Shown here: one piece after another, positions 49,419 through 57,721 of the stretch
Layout: the number at the start of each line of letters is the position of its first letter
Position numbering within the stretch: position 1 is the first letter of the stretch
Source: Streptomyces sp. CB02400
GTDB lineage: Bacteria; Actinomycetota; Actinomycetes; Streptomycetales; Streptomycetaceae
Length of the DNA stretch: 64,000 nt
Reading direction: 5' to 3'
Assembly: GCF_001905725.1 (NCBI RefSeq)
Contig: NZ_LIWB01000009.1
Span: 186,001 to 250,000, forward strand
Program-made: the position numbers and the translations under genes
Notes under the pieces: generated by a model
What the model saw: the letters and a program-made list of their open reading frames with translations, nothing else
Told to the model about the DNA's origin: nothing
Databases searched by the model: none

Positions 49419-50498
49419 TCATACCGAGCGGTGGTACTGGTCCGGCACGTGGACCTCGCCGCCCAGTTCACGGGCCGCGTGCCGGGCCCACGAGGGGTTG
49501 CGGAGCAGCTCGCGGCCGAGGAGCACCGCGTCCGCCTCGCCGTTGGCCACGATCTTCTCCGCCTGCTCGGCGTCGGTGATCAGCCCCACGGCGGCGACCG
49601 GCATCGGTGTCTCGCTCCGCACCCGCGCGGCGAAGGGGACCTGGTAGCCGGGCCCGGTCGGGATGCGGACGCCGGAGGCGTTGCCGCCGGTGGAGACGTC
49701 GAGCAGGTCGATGCCGTGGGCGTGCAGCTCGGAGGCGAAGCGGACGGTGTCGTCCGGGGTCCAGCCGGACTCCTCCAGCCAATCCGTGGCCGAAATGCGG
49801 AAGAACAGCGGCTTGTCGTCCGGCCACTCCTCGCGCACGGCGTCCACCACCTCGAGCGCGAACCGCGTCCGGTTCTCGTACGAGCCGCCGTAGGAGTCGG
49901 TGCGGTGGTTGGAGTGCGGGGACAGGAACTCGTTGACCAGGTAGCCGTGGGCACCGTGGATCTCGGCGATCTCGAACCCGGCGGCGAGCGCGCGGCGCGC
50001 GGCGGCGCGGAACTGTCCGACGATCTCATGGATCTGTTCGACGGACAGCTCGTCCGGCACCGGGTGCCGCTCGTCGAAGGCGACCGCGCTCGGAGCCACC
50101 GGCTGCCAGCCGTGGGCGTCCGGCCCGGCGGGCGCGCCGCCCTTCCAGGGCCGCTCGGTCGACGCCTTGCGCCCGGCGTGCGCGAGCTGGACGGCGGGGA
50201 CGGTGCCCTGCGACACGAGGAAGCGGGTGATCCGGCGGAACGCCTCGACCTGGGTGTCGTTCCAGATGCCGAGGTCGTACGGGGAGATCCGGCCCTCCGG
50301 TGACACGGCGGTGGCCTCGACGACGATCAGGCCCGTGCCGCCGGCCGCGCGGGCCGCGTAGTGCGCGAAGTGCCAGTCGCCGGGCGCGCCGGTCCCGGGC
50401 CCTTCGGGCGCGGCCGAGTACTGGCACATCGGCGGCATCCACACCCGGTTGGGGATGGTCACGTCGCGCAGGGTGTAGGGCTGGAACAGCGTGCTCAC
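49419..50498 (-). CDS. NADH:flavin oxidoreductase, old yellow enzyme (YqjM/XenA type)
   Basis: 359 residues. Landmarks are TLRDVTIPNRVWMPPMCQYS with the YqjM-type cysteine, HFAHYAARAAGGTGLIVVEA, VPAVQLAHAGRKAST, EIHGAHGYLVNEFLSPHSNH (substrate-binding histidines), RTDSYGGSYENRTRFALEVV and AVLLGRELLRNP. FMN-dependent reduction of activated C=C bonds with NAD(P)H is expected. GGAG eight bases before the GTG at 50498. Divergent from an ArsR-type regulator with several palindromes between, so it is probably inducible by electrophiles or metals. Confidence 0.92.
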   Translation of the reverse strand: MSTLFQPYTLRDVTIPNRVWMPPMCQYSAAPEGPGTGAPGDWHFAHYAARAAGGTGLIVVEATAVSPEGRISPYDLGIWNDTQVEAFRRITRFLVSQGTVPAVQLAHAGRKASTERPWKGGAPAGPDAHGWQPVAPSAVAFDERHPVPDELSVEQIHEIVGQFRAAARRALAAGFEIAEIHGAHGYLVNEFLSPHSNHRTDSYGGSYENRTRFALEVVDAVREEWPDDKPLFFRISATDWLEESGWTPDDTVRFASELHAHGIDLLDVSTGGNASGVRIPTGPGYQVPFAARVRSETPMPVAAVGLITDAEQAEKIVANGEADAVLLGRELLRNPSWARHAARELGGEVHVPDQYHRSV

Positions 50499-50536
50499 GG
50501 CGGGCTCCGTTCGGCAGGGACCAGAGGGGGGATCGG

Positions 50537-50581
50537 ATCGTACGATAGGCATCGTAGTACGGTAGATGTCAAACTACGATG
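50537..50581. promoter_or_regulatory. Palindrome cluster between old yellow enzyme and ArsR genes
   Basis: ATCGTACGAT (50537-50546) is a perfect 10-base palindrome, and CATCGTAG (50550-50557) is mirrored by CTACGATG (50574-50581). All share the half-site ATCGTA. TTGACA is present on the minus strand and TACAAT at 50588 on the plus strand. Candidate operators for the ArsR protein on both promoters. Confidence 0.6.
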
Positions 50582-50624
50582 GCTCTCGTACAATGAGGTC
50601 TCCCGGACCGCACCTGGAGCCGCC

Positions 50625-50984
50625 GTGACGACCGCCGCCCCCGCACCCAGCAGCCGCGCTCTGCCGCACCCGGCGCGCGAGGAGATCCGGCTGGAGGGCG
50701 TGCTGCACGCGCTCTCCGACCCCGTACGGCTGCGGATCGTCCGCGAGCTCGCCGCCGAGGACGTCGAGCTGACCTGCTCGCAGTTCGACCTGCCGGTCAC
50801 CAAGTCCACCACCACGCACCACTTCCGGGTGCTGCGCGAGAGCGGCGTGATCCGGCAGACCTACGAGGGCACCGCCAAGATGAACGGCCTGCGCCGGTCC
50901 GACCTGGACGACCTCTTCCCGGGCCTCCTCGGCTGCCTGCTCACCGCCGCCGCCCACCAGTCCCTTCGCCAGGGCACCGGCTGA
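50625..50984 (+). CDS. ArsR-family transcriptional regulator
   Basis: A 119-residue winged-helix protein: GVLHALSDPVRLRIVRELAA, LTCSQFDLPVTKSTTTHHFR, VLRESGVIRQTYEGTAKMNG, LRRSDLDDLFPGLL. The metal-binding ELCVC motif of ArsR/SmtB is absent; a single cysteine occurs in LTCSQ, so it may sense an organic or redox signal. GGAG precedes the GTG at 50625. Divergent from, and probably repressor of, the old yellow enzyme. Confidence 0.88.
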   Translation: MTTAAPAPSSRALPHPAREEIRLEGVLHALSDPVRLRIVRELAAEDVELTCSQFDLPVTKSTTTHHFRVLRESGVIRQTYEGTAKMNGLRRSDLDDLFPGLLGCLLTAAAHQSLRQGTG

Positions 50985-51048
50985 CCCGGCCACCACCCAC
51001 CGGCTCGCTGCCGGCCGCCCGCTTGGCGTGCGGGTTTCCACCCGAGGA

Positions 51049-51087
51049 CGATCGCTCGCCGGTGCGTGCGGGAACCGGGGATCTCGG
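51049..51087. repeat. 39-base direct repeat, copy 1
   Basis: Identical over 39 bases to 51206-51244; starts CGATCGCTCGCCGGTGCGTG and ends GGGGATCTCGG. Copies are 157 bases apart. Confidence 0.9.
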
Positions 51088-51205
51088 CGCAGTGCCCACC
51101 GGGGTCCGGCCCTCAGTCCCGGGGGGTTCGATCCCCTGGCTGCTGCCAGAGGCCACGTGGACCGCCACGGGCCGCACGCGGGACTTGCGGGCTTCGCCGC
51201 GGGGC

Positions 51206-51244
51206 CGATCGCTCGCCGGTGCGTGCGGGAACCGGGGATCTCGG
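51206..51244. repeat. 39-base direct repeat, copy 2
   Basis: Second perfect copy of the sequence at 51049-51087, same orientation. Confidence 0.9.
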
Positions 51245-51539
51245 GAGGTGGCGCCTGTCGGCGTGCGGGGGTCCGCCTGACGGGGGCAGTGCTCACCGGA
51301 GCCCGGTCCGCCCGGCGCCGAGGGCCGGCGCGCCCCCCGTTGCCAGAGGCCGCGTGGGCCGTTACCGGCCGTGTGCGGGGGCAGGTCCGTGGACGAGCTC
51401 GCCGGCGGCCGTGGCGGCCTGAGATCCCGCGCGGCGGCGTCCGTGCGCGTGCGGGCGCGCGCGTGGCGGAGCCCGGCTCCCGGCGGCACCGGCCGGGCCC
51501 GCTCCAGCGGGCCGGCGGCCGTCCGTGACCCCGACGCGG

Positions 51540-52883
51540 TCACGGGCCGGCCGCGCGGGCTGCTGCCAGGAGGGTGTCCCAGTCGGGGAGTTTGACGGTG
51601 GTCCGGCCGAGAGAGGCGCCCAGTTCCGCCTCTGCGTGTTCGATCGCCTGCCAGCCCGTCCATTCGACCGGTTCGACGCCCTCGGCCCGCAGTGCCGCCA
51701 GCGGGTCGCCGGGGAGGTCGCGGTCGGTGAGGAAGGGCGCGTCCCGCAGCAGGGAGGTCACCGTCTCCTTCGCGCAGGGCCGGTTGGTGCCGATGACGCC
51801 CGTCGGGCCCCGCTTGATCCAGCCCGCCACGTACTCGCCCGGAGCGACGGCGCCCTCCCGCAGCACCCGCCCGGCGAGATGCGGAACCGTGCCGCCGGCC
51901 GCGTCGAACGGCAGCCCCTCCAACGGCACCCCGCGATAACCGACCGAGCGCAGCACCAACTGCGCCTCGACGTCCTCGAACCGCCCCGTGCCCGTGACGC
52001 CGCCGTGCCCGTCCGGCACCGTCCGCTCGAAACGCACCGCGCCCACCCTGCCCTCCCGGGCGATCAGTTCGGCCGGGCGGAGGAAGAAGCGCAGCCGGAT
52101 CAGCCGCCGGGCGCCCGGCACCGGCGCCCCGGCCCAGCCGCGCAGCACCTCGACGTTACGGCGCTGCGGGGCGGGCAGCGCGGACGGGTCCGTGTACGCC
52201 GGGTCCTGGGCCGCCTCGGCCGGGTCCACGGCGGTTCCGGTGTCCGGCAGGGCCCCCAGTTCGCGCAGTTCCTTGGTGGTGAAGCGGGCCTGGGACGGGC
52301 CGCGCCGGCCCACCATGTGGATACGGTCCACCCGGCTCGACGCGAGTACGGTCAGGGCCGCGTGCGGCATGTCGGTCGGGCTCAGCTCCGTCACGCCCCG
52401 GGCCAGCATGCGCGTCACGTCCACGGCGACGTTCCCCATCCCGATGACCACCGCCGACCGCACCCCGCGCAGGAAACCGTCGTCGACGGCGTCCGGATGC
52501 GCGCTGTACCAGGACACGAACTCCGTCGCCGACCAACTGCCCGGCAGCTCCTCGCCCGGGATGCCCAGCCGCCGGTCCGTGGCGGCGCCCACGCAGTACA
52601 CCACCGCGTGGTACAGCTCCCGCAGCCGCGCGACCGGCACCCCGCCCGGCCCGACCGGCACCCCGCCGAGGAAGCGCACGCGCTCGTGCTCCAGGACCGC
52701 CCGGAGGGTGTTCTGCAGGGACTTGATCTTCTCGTGGTCCGGCGCCACGCCGTAGCGGACCAGGCCGTACGGACAAGGCAGCCGGTCCAGGACGTCCACG
52801 CGCACCCGGGCGTCCTGCTGGACGAGGCTCTGGGCGGTGTAGCACCCGCTCGGCCCGGAACCGATGACGGCGACACGCAGCAC
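51540..52883 (-). CDS. Ferredoxin-NADP reductase of the adrenodoxin reductase type (FprA-like)
   Basis: 447 residues. FAD loop VAVIGSGPSGCYTAQSLV, then RLPCPYGLVRYGVAPDHEKI, the NADP loop VVIGMGNVAVDVTRML, VGRRGPSQARFTTKELREL, and the C-terminal FAD contact WIKRGPTGVIGTNRPCAKET. These are the hallmarks of FprA/adrenodoxin reductase proteins, which pass electrons from NADPH to ferredoxins that feed P450s. GAGGAG precedes the GTG at 52883. It could serve the P450 at 23372, but there is no direct link. Confidence 0.92.
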   Translation of the reverse strand: MLRVAVIGSGPSGCYTAQSLVQQDARVRVDVLDRLPCPYGLVRYGVAPDHEKIKSLQNTLRAVLEHERVRFLGGVPVGPGGVPVARLRELYHAVVYCVGAATDRRLGIPGEELPGSWSATEFVSWYSAHPDAVDDGFLRGVRSAVVIGMGNVAVDVTRMLARGVTELSPTDMPHAALTVLASSRVDRIHMVGRRGPSQARFTTKELRELGALPDTGTAVDPAEAAQDPAYTDPSALPAPQRRNVEVLRGWAGAPVPGARRLIRLRFFLRPAELIAREGRVGAVRFERTVPDGHGGVTGTGRFEDVEAQLVLRSVGYRGVPLEGLPFDAAGGTVPHLAGRVLREGAVAPGEYVAGWIKRGPTGVIGTNRPCAKETVTSLLRDAPFLTDRDLPGDPLAALRAEGVEPVEWTGWQAIEHAEAELGASLGRTTVKLPDWDTLLAAARAAGP

Positions 52884-53029
52884 GGCGGAACTCCTCACCC
52901 CGGGGGATCGACAGGAGATCGCTGATGTCTCCAGCATGGCACCGTCCGCGCTCCGCTGACAGGGTGCCGTCCGCCGTCCGGGGCGCGTGTTCTACGGAGG
53001 GAAACTGATCACGCGGTTACGTTGCGTGT

Positions 53030-53551
53030 GTGTTTGAGGCATCTTTTCTTCATCTTTCCGATCGCTCTCCTGCGGAGGGCGCGGTGTCCGTGTGGCCCGC
53101 GTGGGAGGTGAGGGAGGGGGAGCGGGCGACCCGGTGGCTCCATGTGCGGCTGGCCTTCGGCGACGGGGCCCGTATCGACGCGCTGGCGACGGTGTGCGAG
53201 GGGTGGGTATGCGTCGAGGACGTACGGGCCCGGCCCGCGCTGGCGCTGGAGGACCTCGCCCTGTTCGCCGACTGGATCGAGGGGCCGCTGGCGCGGGCCT
53301 GCGGCGCCGAGCCCGAGCCGGACCCCGGCGACGAGGCCGGTACGGGCACGCACCGGGAGCGGACCGACCGGCCGAGGGGGCCGGAGAAGCACGGTCTCGT
53401 GGCGGGGGCGTACCGCGCGGCGCAGGAGCGGGGAGCCGATCCGGTCCTCGCCGTGATGGACGAGACCGGGTACAGCCGGCGCGGTGCGCTCAGGCTCATC
53501 GGCCGGACGCGCGACGCGGGACTGCTGCCCGCGCGGCACGTCCGGCGCTGA
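53030..53551 (+). CDS. Actinobacterial hypothetical protein (possibly DUF6214)
   Basis: 173 residues. PAWEVREGERATRWLHVRLA, FGDGARIDALATVCEGWVCV, EDVRARPALALEDLALFADW, and a C-terminal region AYRAAQERGADPVLAVMDET, GYSRRGALRLIGRTRDAGLL that looks like a helix-turn-helix. I recall this architecture as a Streptomyces family tentatively named DUF6214. The role is unknown; the C-terminal part could bind DNA. GTG start at 53030 has no close ribosome site, so a leaderless transcript or a later start is possible. Confidence 0.65.
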   Translation: MFEASFLHLSDRSPAEGAVSVWPAWEVREGERATRWLHVRLAFGDGARIDALATVCEGWVCVEDVRARPALALEDLALFADWIEGPLARACGAEPEPDPGDEAGTGTHRERTDRPRGPEKHGLVAGAYRAAQERGADPVLAVMDETGYSRRGALRLIGRTRDAGLLPARHVRR

Positions 53552-53597
53552 GCCGCCCCGTCGGGCGCCGGCCGCCGTCACGGCGTGCCGCGCACCG

Positions 53598-54260
53598 TCA
53601 CATCAGGTCGCGCATCCGGCTGATCTCGCTGGTCTGCTGGGCCACCACGTCGTCCGCCATCTCCTCCATCCGGATGTTGTTGCCCTGCCCCTTCAGCTCG
53701 GTGGACATGGTGATCGCCCCCTGGTGATGCGTGATCATCAGGGTGAGGAAGAGCTGGTCGAAGGCCTTGCCGTCGGCCGCGCGCAGTTGCTTCAGCTGGG
53801 CCTGTGTGGCCATTCCGGGCATCGTCGCGTGGTCGTGCCCGTGCCCGTCGTCCCGCTCCGGCTTGTCGTGGCTCTTCAGCCAGCCCTTCATCGCCTTGAT
53901 CTCCGGCTGCTGCGCGGCGGCGATGCGCTCGGCCAGCTTGACGATCTTCGACGACTCGGCCCGGTCCGGCACCAGTTCGGTCATCTCCAGGGCCTGCGCG
54001 TGGTGCTGGATCATCATCCGCGCGTAGGACACGTCCGCCGCATTGGGGGAGTCGTCCTCGACGCGCTGCCGTTCGGCCTCCTCGGCCGACAGAGTCCGGT
54101 TGGCCTCCCCGGGCTCACCCGGCGCGATGACCGAAGGCCCGGCGGCGGCGGCCGACTTGGTGTCGCCCGTGTCAGAGTCGCAGCCCACGAGCCCGAGTAC
54201 GGTCAGAGCGGTCAGTCCGGCCGCGACGAGGGACACGCGTGACGCACGGCGGTAGTGCAC
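53598..54260 (-). CDS. DUF305 lipoprotein
   Basis: A 220-residue lipoprotein: hydrophobic LVAAGLTALTVLGLVGC with the lipobox cysteine, a disordered linker, then two DUF305 repeats with the histidine motifs MMIQHHAQALEM and MITHHQGAITM, and a histidine-rich loop GHGHDHATMPGM between. DUF305 proteins have a ferritin-like helical fold and are often linked to copper. AGGAGG five bases before the GTG at 54260 fixes the start. It is divergent from an LVIVD-repeat exported protein, a pairing I recall as recurrent in Streptomyces. Confidence 0.9.
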   Translation of the reverse strand: MHYRRASRVSLVAAGLTALTVLGLVGCDSDTGDTKSAAAAGPSVIAPGEPGEANRTLSAEEAERQRVEDDSPNAADVSYARMMIQHHAQALEMTELVPDRAESSKIVKLAERIAAAQQPEIKAMKGWLKSHDKPERDDGHGHDHATMPGMATQAQLKQLRAADGKAFDQLFLTLMITHHQGAITMSTELKGQGNNIRMEEMADDVVAQQTSEISRMRDLM

Positions 54261-54451
54261 AAGGACCTCCTGTGGCAGGCGTATTGCGGGACACCTCGTG
54301 AGTGTCGACGACCGTCCTAGCACGCTTCCGCGCGTCAGTGATCAAAAAACTTCATTGCGATGGCGTTGCCCTCTGTTGGTATGTGCATGTCCACGACGAT
54401 ACTGCCGGTGCGAAAACCGTTCTGATGTGAACGGAACCAGGGAGGAAAACA

Positions 54452-55954
54452 GTGATCCTGTTGAACGTTTCCCGAACCCGGCGCAGACGTCTCGGAGTTG
54501 CCGCGGCGGCCGGTGGACTGCTGGCCGCGCTGCTCACCGCCGCGCCGGCCGCGGCGATCCCCGACCCCGGGGACTCGCCGGCCGCCGAGAAGGAGGTGTC
54601 GCGCAGCGACCAGGCCGAGGCGCGTGAGGCCATCGAGAGCGGCGAGATACCCGGCCAGGACGAGGTCGTCCACTCCGACAACATCCGGCACGTGGCCAAC
54701 ATCCCCAAGGACGCGCTGTCCGGCACCAATTCGGACCTGGCCTTCCAGGGCCGGTACGCGTTCGCCGGCAACTACGACGGCTTCCGCATCTTCGACATCA
54801 GCAACCCGAAGGCGCCGAAGACGGTGGCCCAGGTGCTGTGCCCCGGCTCGCAGAACGACATCTCCGTCTCCGGTGACCTGCTGTTCCTGTCCACGGACTC
54901 CTCGCGCAGCGACAGCAGTTGCAACAGCACCACCCAGCCGGCGACCGAGAAGTCCTCGTGGGAGGGCATGAAGGTCTTCGACATCAGCGACAAGCGGAAC
55001 CCGCGCTATGTCGCCGCCGTCGAGACCGCCTGCGGCTCGCACACCCACACGCTGGTGCCCGAGCGCAGGAACGTCTACGTCTACGTCTCGTCGTACTCGC
55101 CGAACGCGGCCTACCCCGACTGCCAGCCGCCGCACGACGGCATCTCGGTGATCAAGGTGCCGCGCAAGGCCCCGCACAAGGCGGCGCTGGTCGGCTTCCC
55201 GGTGCTGTTCCCGGGGGAGGGCCCGGACGGCGGTGGCAACCCCGGCGGGCCCACCAACCCGGGTGTCTCCAAGACCACCGGCTGCCACGACATCACCGTG
55301 CTGCCGTCGAAGGACCTGGCCGCCGGTGCCTGCATGGGCGACGGCATCCTGTTCTCCATCAAGGACCCGGAGCGTCCGCGGGTGATCGACCGGGTGCAGG
55401 ACAACGTCAACTTCGCGTTCTGGCACTCGGCGACCTTCAACCAGAAGGCCAACAAGGTCGTCTTCACCGACGAGCTGGGCGGCGGTGGCGGCGCCACCTG
55501 CAACGCGGAGATCGGCCCGAACCGCGGCGCGGACGGCATCTACGACATCGTCGGCAAGGGCGACCGGCAGAAGCTGGTCTTCCGCAGCTACTTCAAGATC
55601 CCCCGCCACCAGGCGGACACCGAGAACTGCGTGGCCCACAACGGCTCGCTCATCCCGGTCAAGGGCAGGGACCTGATGGTCCAGGCCTGGTACCAGGGCG
55701 GCGTCTCCGTCTGGGACTTCACCAACTCCTCGAAGCCGAAGGAGATCGCCTACTTCGAGCGCGGCCCGCTGTCCACGGACCAGCTCGTCACCGGCGGTTC
55801 CTGGTCGGCGTACTACTACAACGGCTACATCTACTCGAACGACATCGCCAAGGGCTTCGACGTCCTGAGGATCGACGACCGGCGTACGGACCCGGCCCGC
55901 TGGGTCCACCTGCGTGAGCTCAACGTGCAGACCCAGCCGGACTACTTCGACTGA
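54452..55954 (+). CDS. Exported LVIVD-repeat protein
   Basis: 500 residues with a signal peptide (RRRRLGVAAAAGGLLAALLT, cleavage near PAAAIPDP). LVIVD-type propeller repeats are visible: AFAGNYDGFRIFDISNPKAP, GMKVFDISDKRNPRYVAAVE, VQAWYQGGVSVWDFTNSSKP, YIYSNDIAKGFDVLRIDD. HTHTLVPERR and HNGSLIPVKG include conserved histidines. Several paired cysteines fit an extracellular protein. GGAGGAAA before the GTG at 54452 sets the start. Function unknown; partner of the divergent DUF305 protein. Its last 13 bases overlap the convergent tetR gene. Confidence 0.87.
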   Translation: MILLNVSRTRRRRLGVAAAAGGLLAALLTAAPAAAIPDPGDSPAAEKEVSRSDQAEAREAIESGEIPGQDEVVHSDNIRHVANIPKDALSGTNSDLAFQGRYAFAGNYDGFRIFDISNPKAPKTVAQVLCPGSQNDISVSGDLLFLSTDSSRSDSSCNSTTQPATEKSSWEGMKVFDISDKRNPRYVAAVETACGSHTHTLVPERRNVYVYVSSYSPNAAYPDCQPPHDGISVIKVPRKAPHKAALVGFPVLFPGEGPDGGGNPGGPTNPGVSKTTGCHDITVLPSKDLAAGACMGDGILFSIKDPERPRVIDRVQDNVNFAFWHSATFNQKANKVVFTDELGGGGGATCNAEIGPNRGADGIYDIVGKGDRQKLVFRSYFKIPRHQADTENCVAHNGSLIPVKGRDLMVQAWYQGGVSVWDFTNSSKPKEIAYFERGPLSTDQLVTGGSWSAYYYNGYIYSNDIAKGFDVLRIDDRRTDPARWVHLRELNVQTQPDYFD

Positions 55955-56619
55955 GCGTCCGGCTCCGTCGCGAAGAACCGGGCCATGTCCGCCCGGTCCT
56001 TACCGCACGTCCCGCCGGGCACCTCGGTGTCCGGCGGGACACCCATCTCCCAGTCGAGCCGGTAGCGCTTGAACAGCTCCGCGCGCAGCACCGGGACCGG
56101 CATGGGCGCGCCCGGCATCAGGGCCGCGTACACGGCACCCATCAGCAGGGCGCGCAGCATCGGGTAGTCCGTGTCGACGTCGTGGGAGCCGTGCCGGGTG
56201 ACGGTGTCGCTCAGCAGTTCGGCCAGTCGCCGCTGCTCGGGGCAGGGCAGGAAACCCTCGGCCTGCAGCAGTCCGGCCATGTGCTGGCGCATCAGGACCG
56301 GCCGGTCCCGCGCCAGGCCCAGGATCGCGTCGATGGCCCGTGCCATCCGCTCCCGGCCGTCCTCGGTGTGCGGCTCCCGCTCCAGGGCCTCCTCCAGGGT
56401 GCGGTGCATCAGCCGGTGCACGGCGGACTGCACGAGCTGGCGTTTTCCCGGGAAGTAGTACGACACCAGGCCCCGCGCGGAGCCCGCCCGGTCGGCGATG
56501 TCGCCCAACGTCGTGGCCTCGTACCCGTGCTCGTCGACCAACTCCACGGCGGCGTGCAGAAGCCGCTCCTTCGAACGCCTCCGCAACTCTTCATTGACCA
56601 GGGCGCTGCGCGGGGACAT
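55942..56619 (-). CDS. TetR-family transcriptional regulator
   Basis: 225 residues. Helix-turn-helix: RLLHAAVELVDEHGYEATTL, GDIADRAGSARGLVSYYFPG, KRQLVQSAVHRLM. The ligand-binding half is helical. AGGAG six bases before the ATG at 56619. A 21-base imperfect palindrome lies 14 bases upstream, indicating autoregulation. The target beyond itself is not obvious: the neighbour to the right is a PAP2 phosphatase on the same strand. Confidence 0.88.
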   Translation of the reverse strand: MSPRSALVNEELRRRSKERLLHAAVELVDEHGYEATTLGDIADRAGSARGLVSYYFPGKRQLVQSAVHRLMHRTLEEALEREPHTEDGRERMARAIDAILGLARDRPVLMRQHMAGLLQAEGFLPCPEQRRLAELLSDTVTRHGSHDVDTDYPMLRALLMGAVYAALMPGAPMPVPVLRAELFKRYRLDWEMGVPPDTEVPGGTCGKDRADMARFFATEPDAQSK

Positions 56620-56632
56620 GCTGGACTCCTGC

Positions 56633-56653
56633 GTTGACTGGCTGGCAGCCAAC
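56633..56653. promoter_or_regulatory. TetR operator candidate
   Basis: GTTGACTGGC-T-GGCAGCCAAC: 8 of 10 arm positions pair. Located directly upstream of the tetR gene's ribosome site, followed by AT-rich TATACT. Confidence 0.55.
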
Positions 56654-56796
56654 TATACTCAGCGCGTCCGGCGAGGCCCCTTGGTGGGCCTCTCCGGGTT
56701 GCCGTTCACCTCGGGCGACGCGGGGGATCGTCCGAGGTGAACGGTCTTGTTCGCGGCGAAAGCGGCCTCGGGCCACCGGCTCGGGGGTGCCCGGAA

Positions 56797-57477
56797 TCAC
56801 CGGCGTGCCGGACACCGCCGCCGGTGGACCGCCACGGCCGCCACCACCGTCAGGGCGCCGATCAACCAGCCGCCGAGGACGTCCGTGGGCCAGTGGACGC
56901 CGAGCCAGACCCGGGTGAGGCCGACGCCGGTCACCGAGAGGACCGCCACGGCCAGCGCCGTACGCCACAGGACGCGGCCCACCCCGTGGCGGTGCAGCAG
57001 CCACAGCAGCAGGCCGCAGACGACCGTCGCGGTCATGGCGTGCCCCGACGGGAACGCCGCGTAGTGCGCGGAGTCCACCGGGTCGGGCCAGACCGGGCGG
57101 GCGCGGTCCAGCGCGGCCTTCAGCCCCTGCTGCACCGCCGTTCCGACGGCGACCGTGAGCACCAGCCAGAGCGCCGACCAGGGGGCCGCGTACCGCCAGA
57201 CGAGCAGCGCCGCCGCCACACCGCACAGCACCCGCATCGTCCACGGGTCCCAGACCCAGTCCGTCAGGATGCGGGACGTCTGCGTCAGCCCCCGTTCCTC
57301 GACCGCCCAGCGGTGAGTGGTGCGGGCGATGTCGGCGTCCAGCTCGAGCAGCGGGCGCCACTCGACGCCGACCAGGGTCAGCAGCAGCGCCGAGCACAGC
57401 GCGAGCACTCCGGTGGACAGGGTGGCCGGACGGTGCTCCGGGGGCCTGGGCGGGGATTCGGCGTGGGGGGTGTGCAT
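56797..57477 (-). CDS. PAP2-family membrane phosphatase
   Basis: 226 residues with five or six membrane helices. The three PAP2 motifs are present: KAALDRARP, the PSGH motif in AAFPSGHAMTA, and TRVWLGVHWPTD with the catalytic histidine. Such enzymes dephosphorylate lipid phosphates such as undecaprenyl diphosphate or phosphatidate at the outer face of the membrane. AGAGGA eight bases before the ATG at 57477. The gap from 57478 to 57721 holds no gene. Confidence 0.9.
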   Translation of the reverse strand: MHTPHAESPPRPPEHRPATLSTGVLALCSALLLTLVGVEWRPLLELDADIARTTHRWAVEERGLTQTSRILTDWVWDPWTMRVLCGVAAALLVWRYAAPWSALWLVLTVAVGTAVQQGLKAALDRARPVWPDPVDSAHYAAFPSGHAMTATVVCGLLLWLLHRHGVGRVLWRTALAVAVLSVTGVGLTRVWLGVHWPTDVLGGWLIGALTVVAAVAVHRRRCPARR

Positions 57478-57721
57478 GAGGCGATCCTCTCCGAACGCCG
57501 GCGTCCGGGGCCAGCCCCCCGCCTTCGCCGGCCTCTTCCGGGCTCGCGCCGGCCGGGGGGCTTGCGTGGTGTCCGGCGTTGGTGTGGGCCGGGGGTGGGG
57601 TTGCGCGGCCCGGCGCTGGCGGGGTGCCGTCGCGCCCACCCGTGTCGCCCTGCGGCACGACTGCCCGCGGAGGGCGGCGGCGCTGTTGCCCGCGGGACGT
57701 GGCGCGGCGCTCGGGCCCGGG

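Larger units (their letters stand above)
50985..51539. other. Non-coding region rich in degenerate repeats
   Basis: 555 bases without a convincing gene. It holds a perfect 39-base direct repeat (51049-51087 and 51206-51244) and a looser one: TGCCAGAGGCC(A/G)CGTGG at about 51144 and 51341. Together they suggest a duplicated unit of 157-200 bases. A short segment resembles a tRNA T-arm but has no tRNA body. Confidence 0.6.

Noticed and set aside
51115..51150. Sequence like a tRNA T-arm (GGGTTCGATCCCC) followed by TGCCA
   Set aside because: No matching 5' acceptor strand, D-arm or anticodon arm is found 60-80 bases upstream, so it is not a tRNA gene.
57478..57721. Possible small gene between PAP2 and M56 genes
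   Set aside because: Frames here are arginine/proline-rich shadows without start signals or family resemblance.
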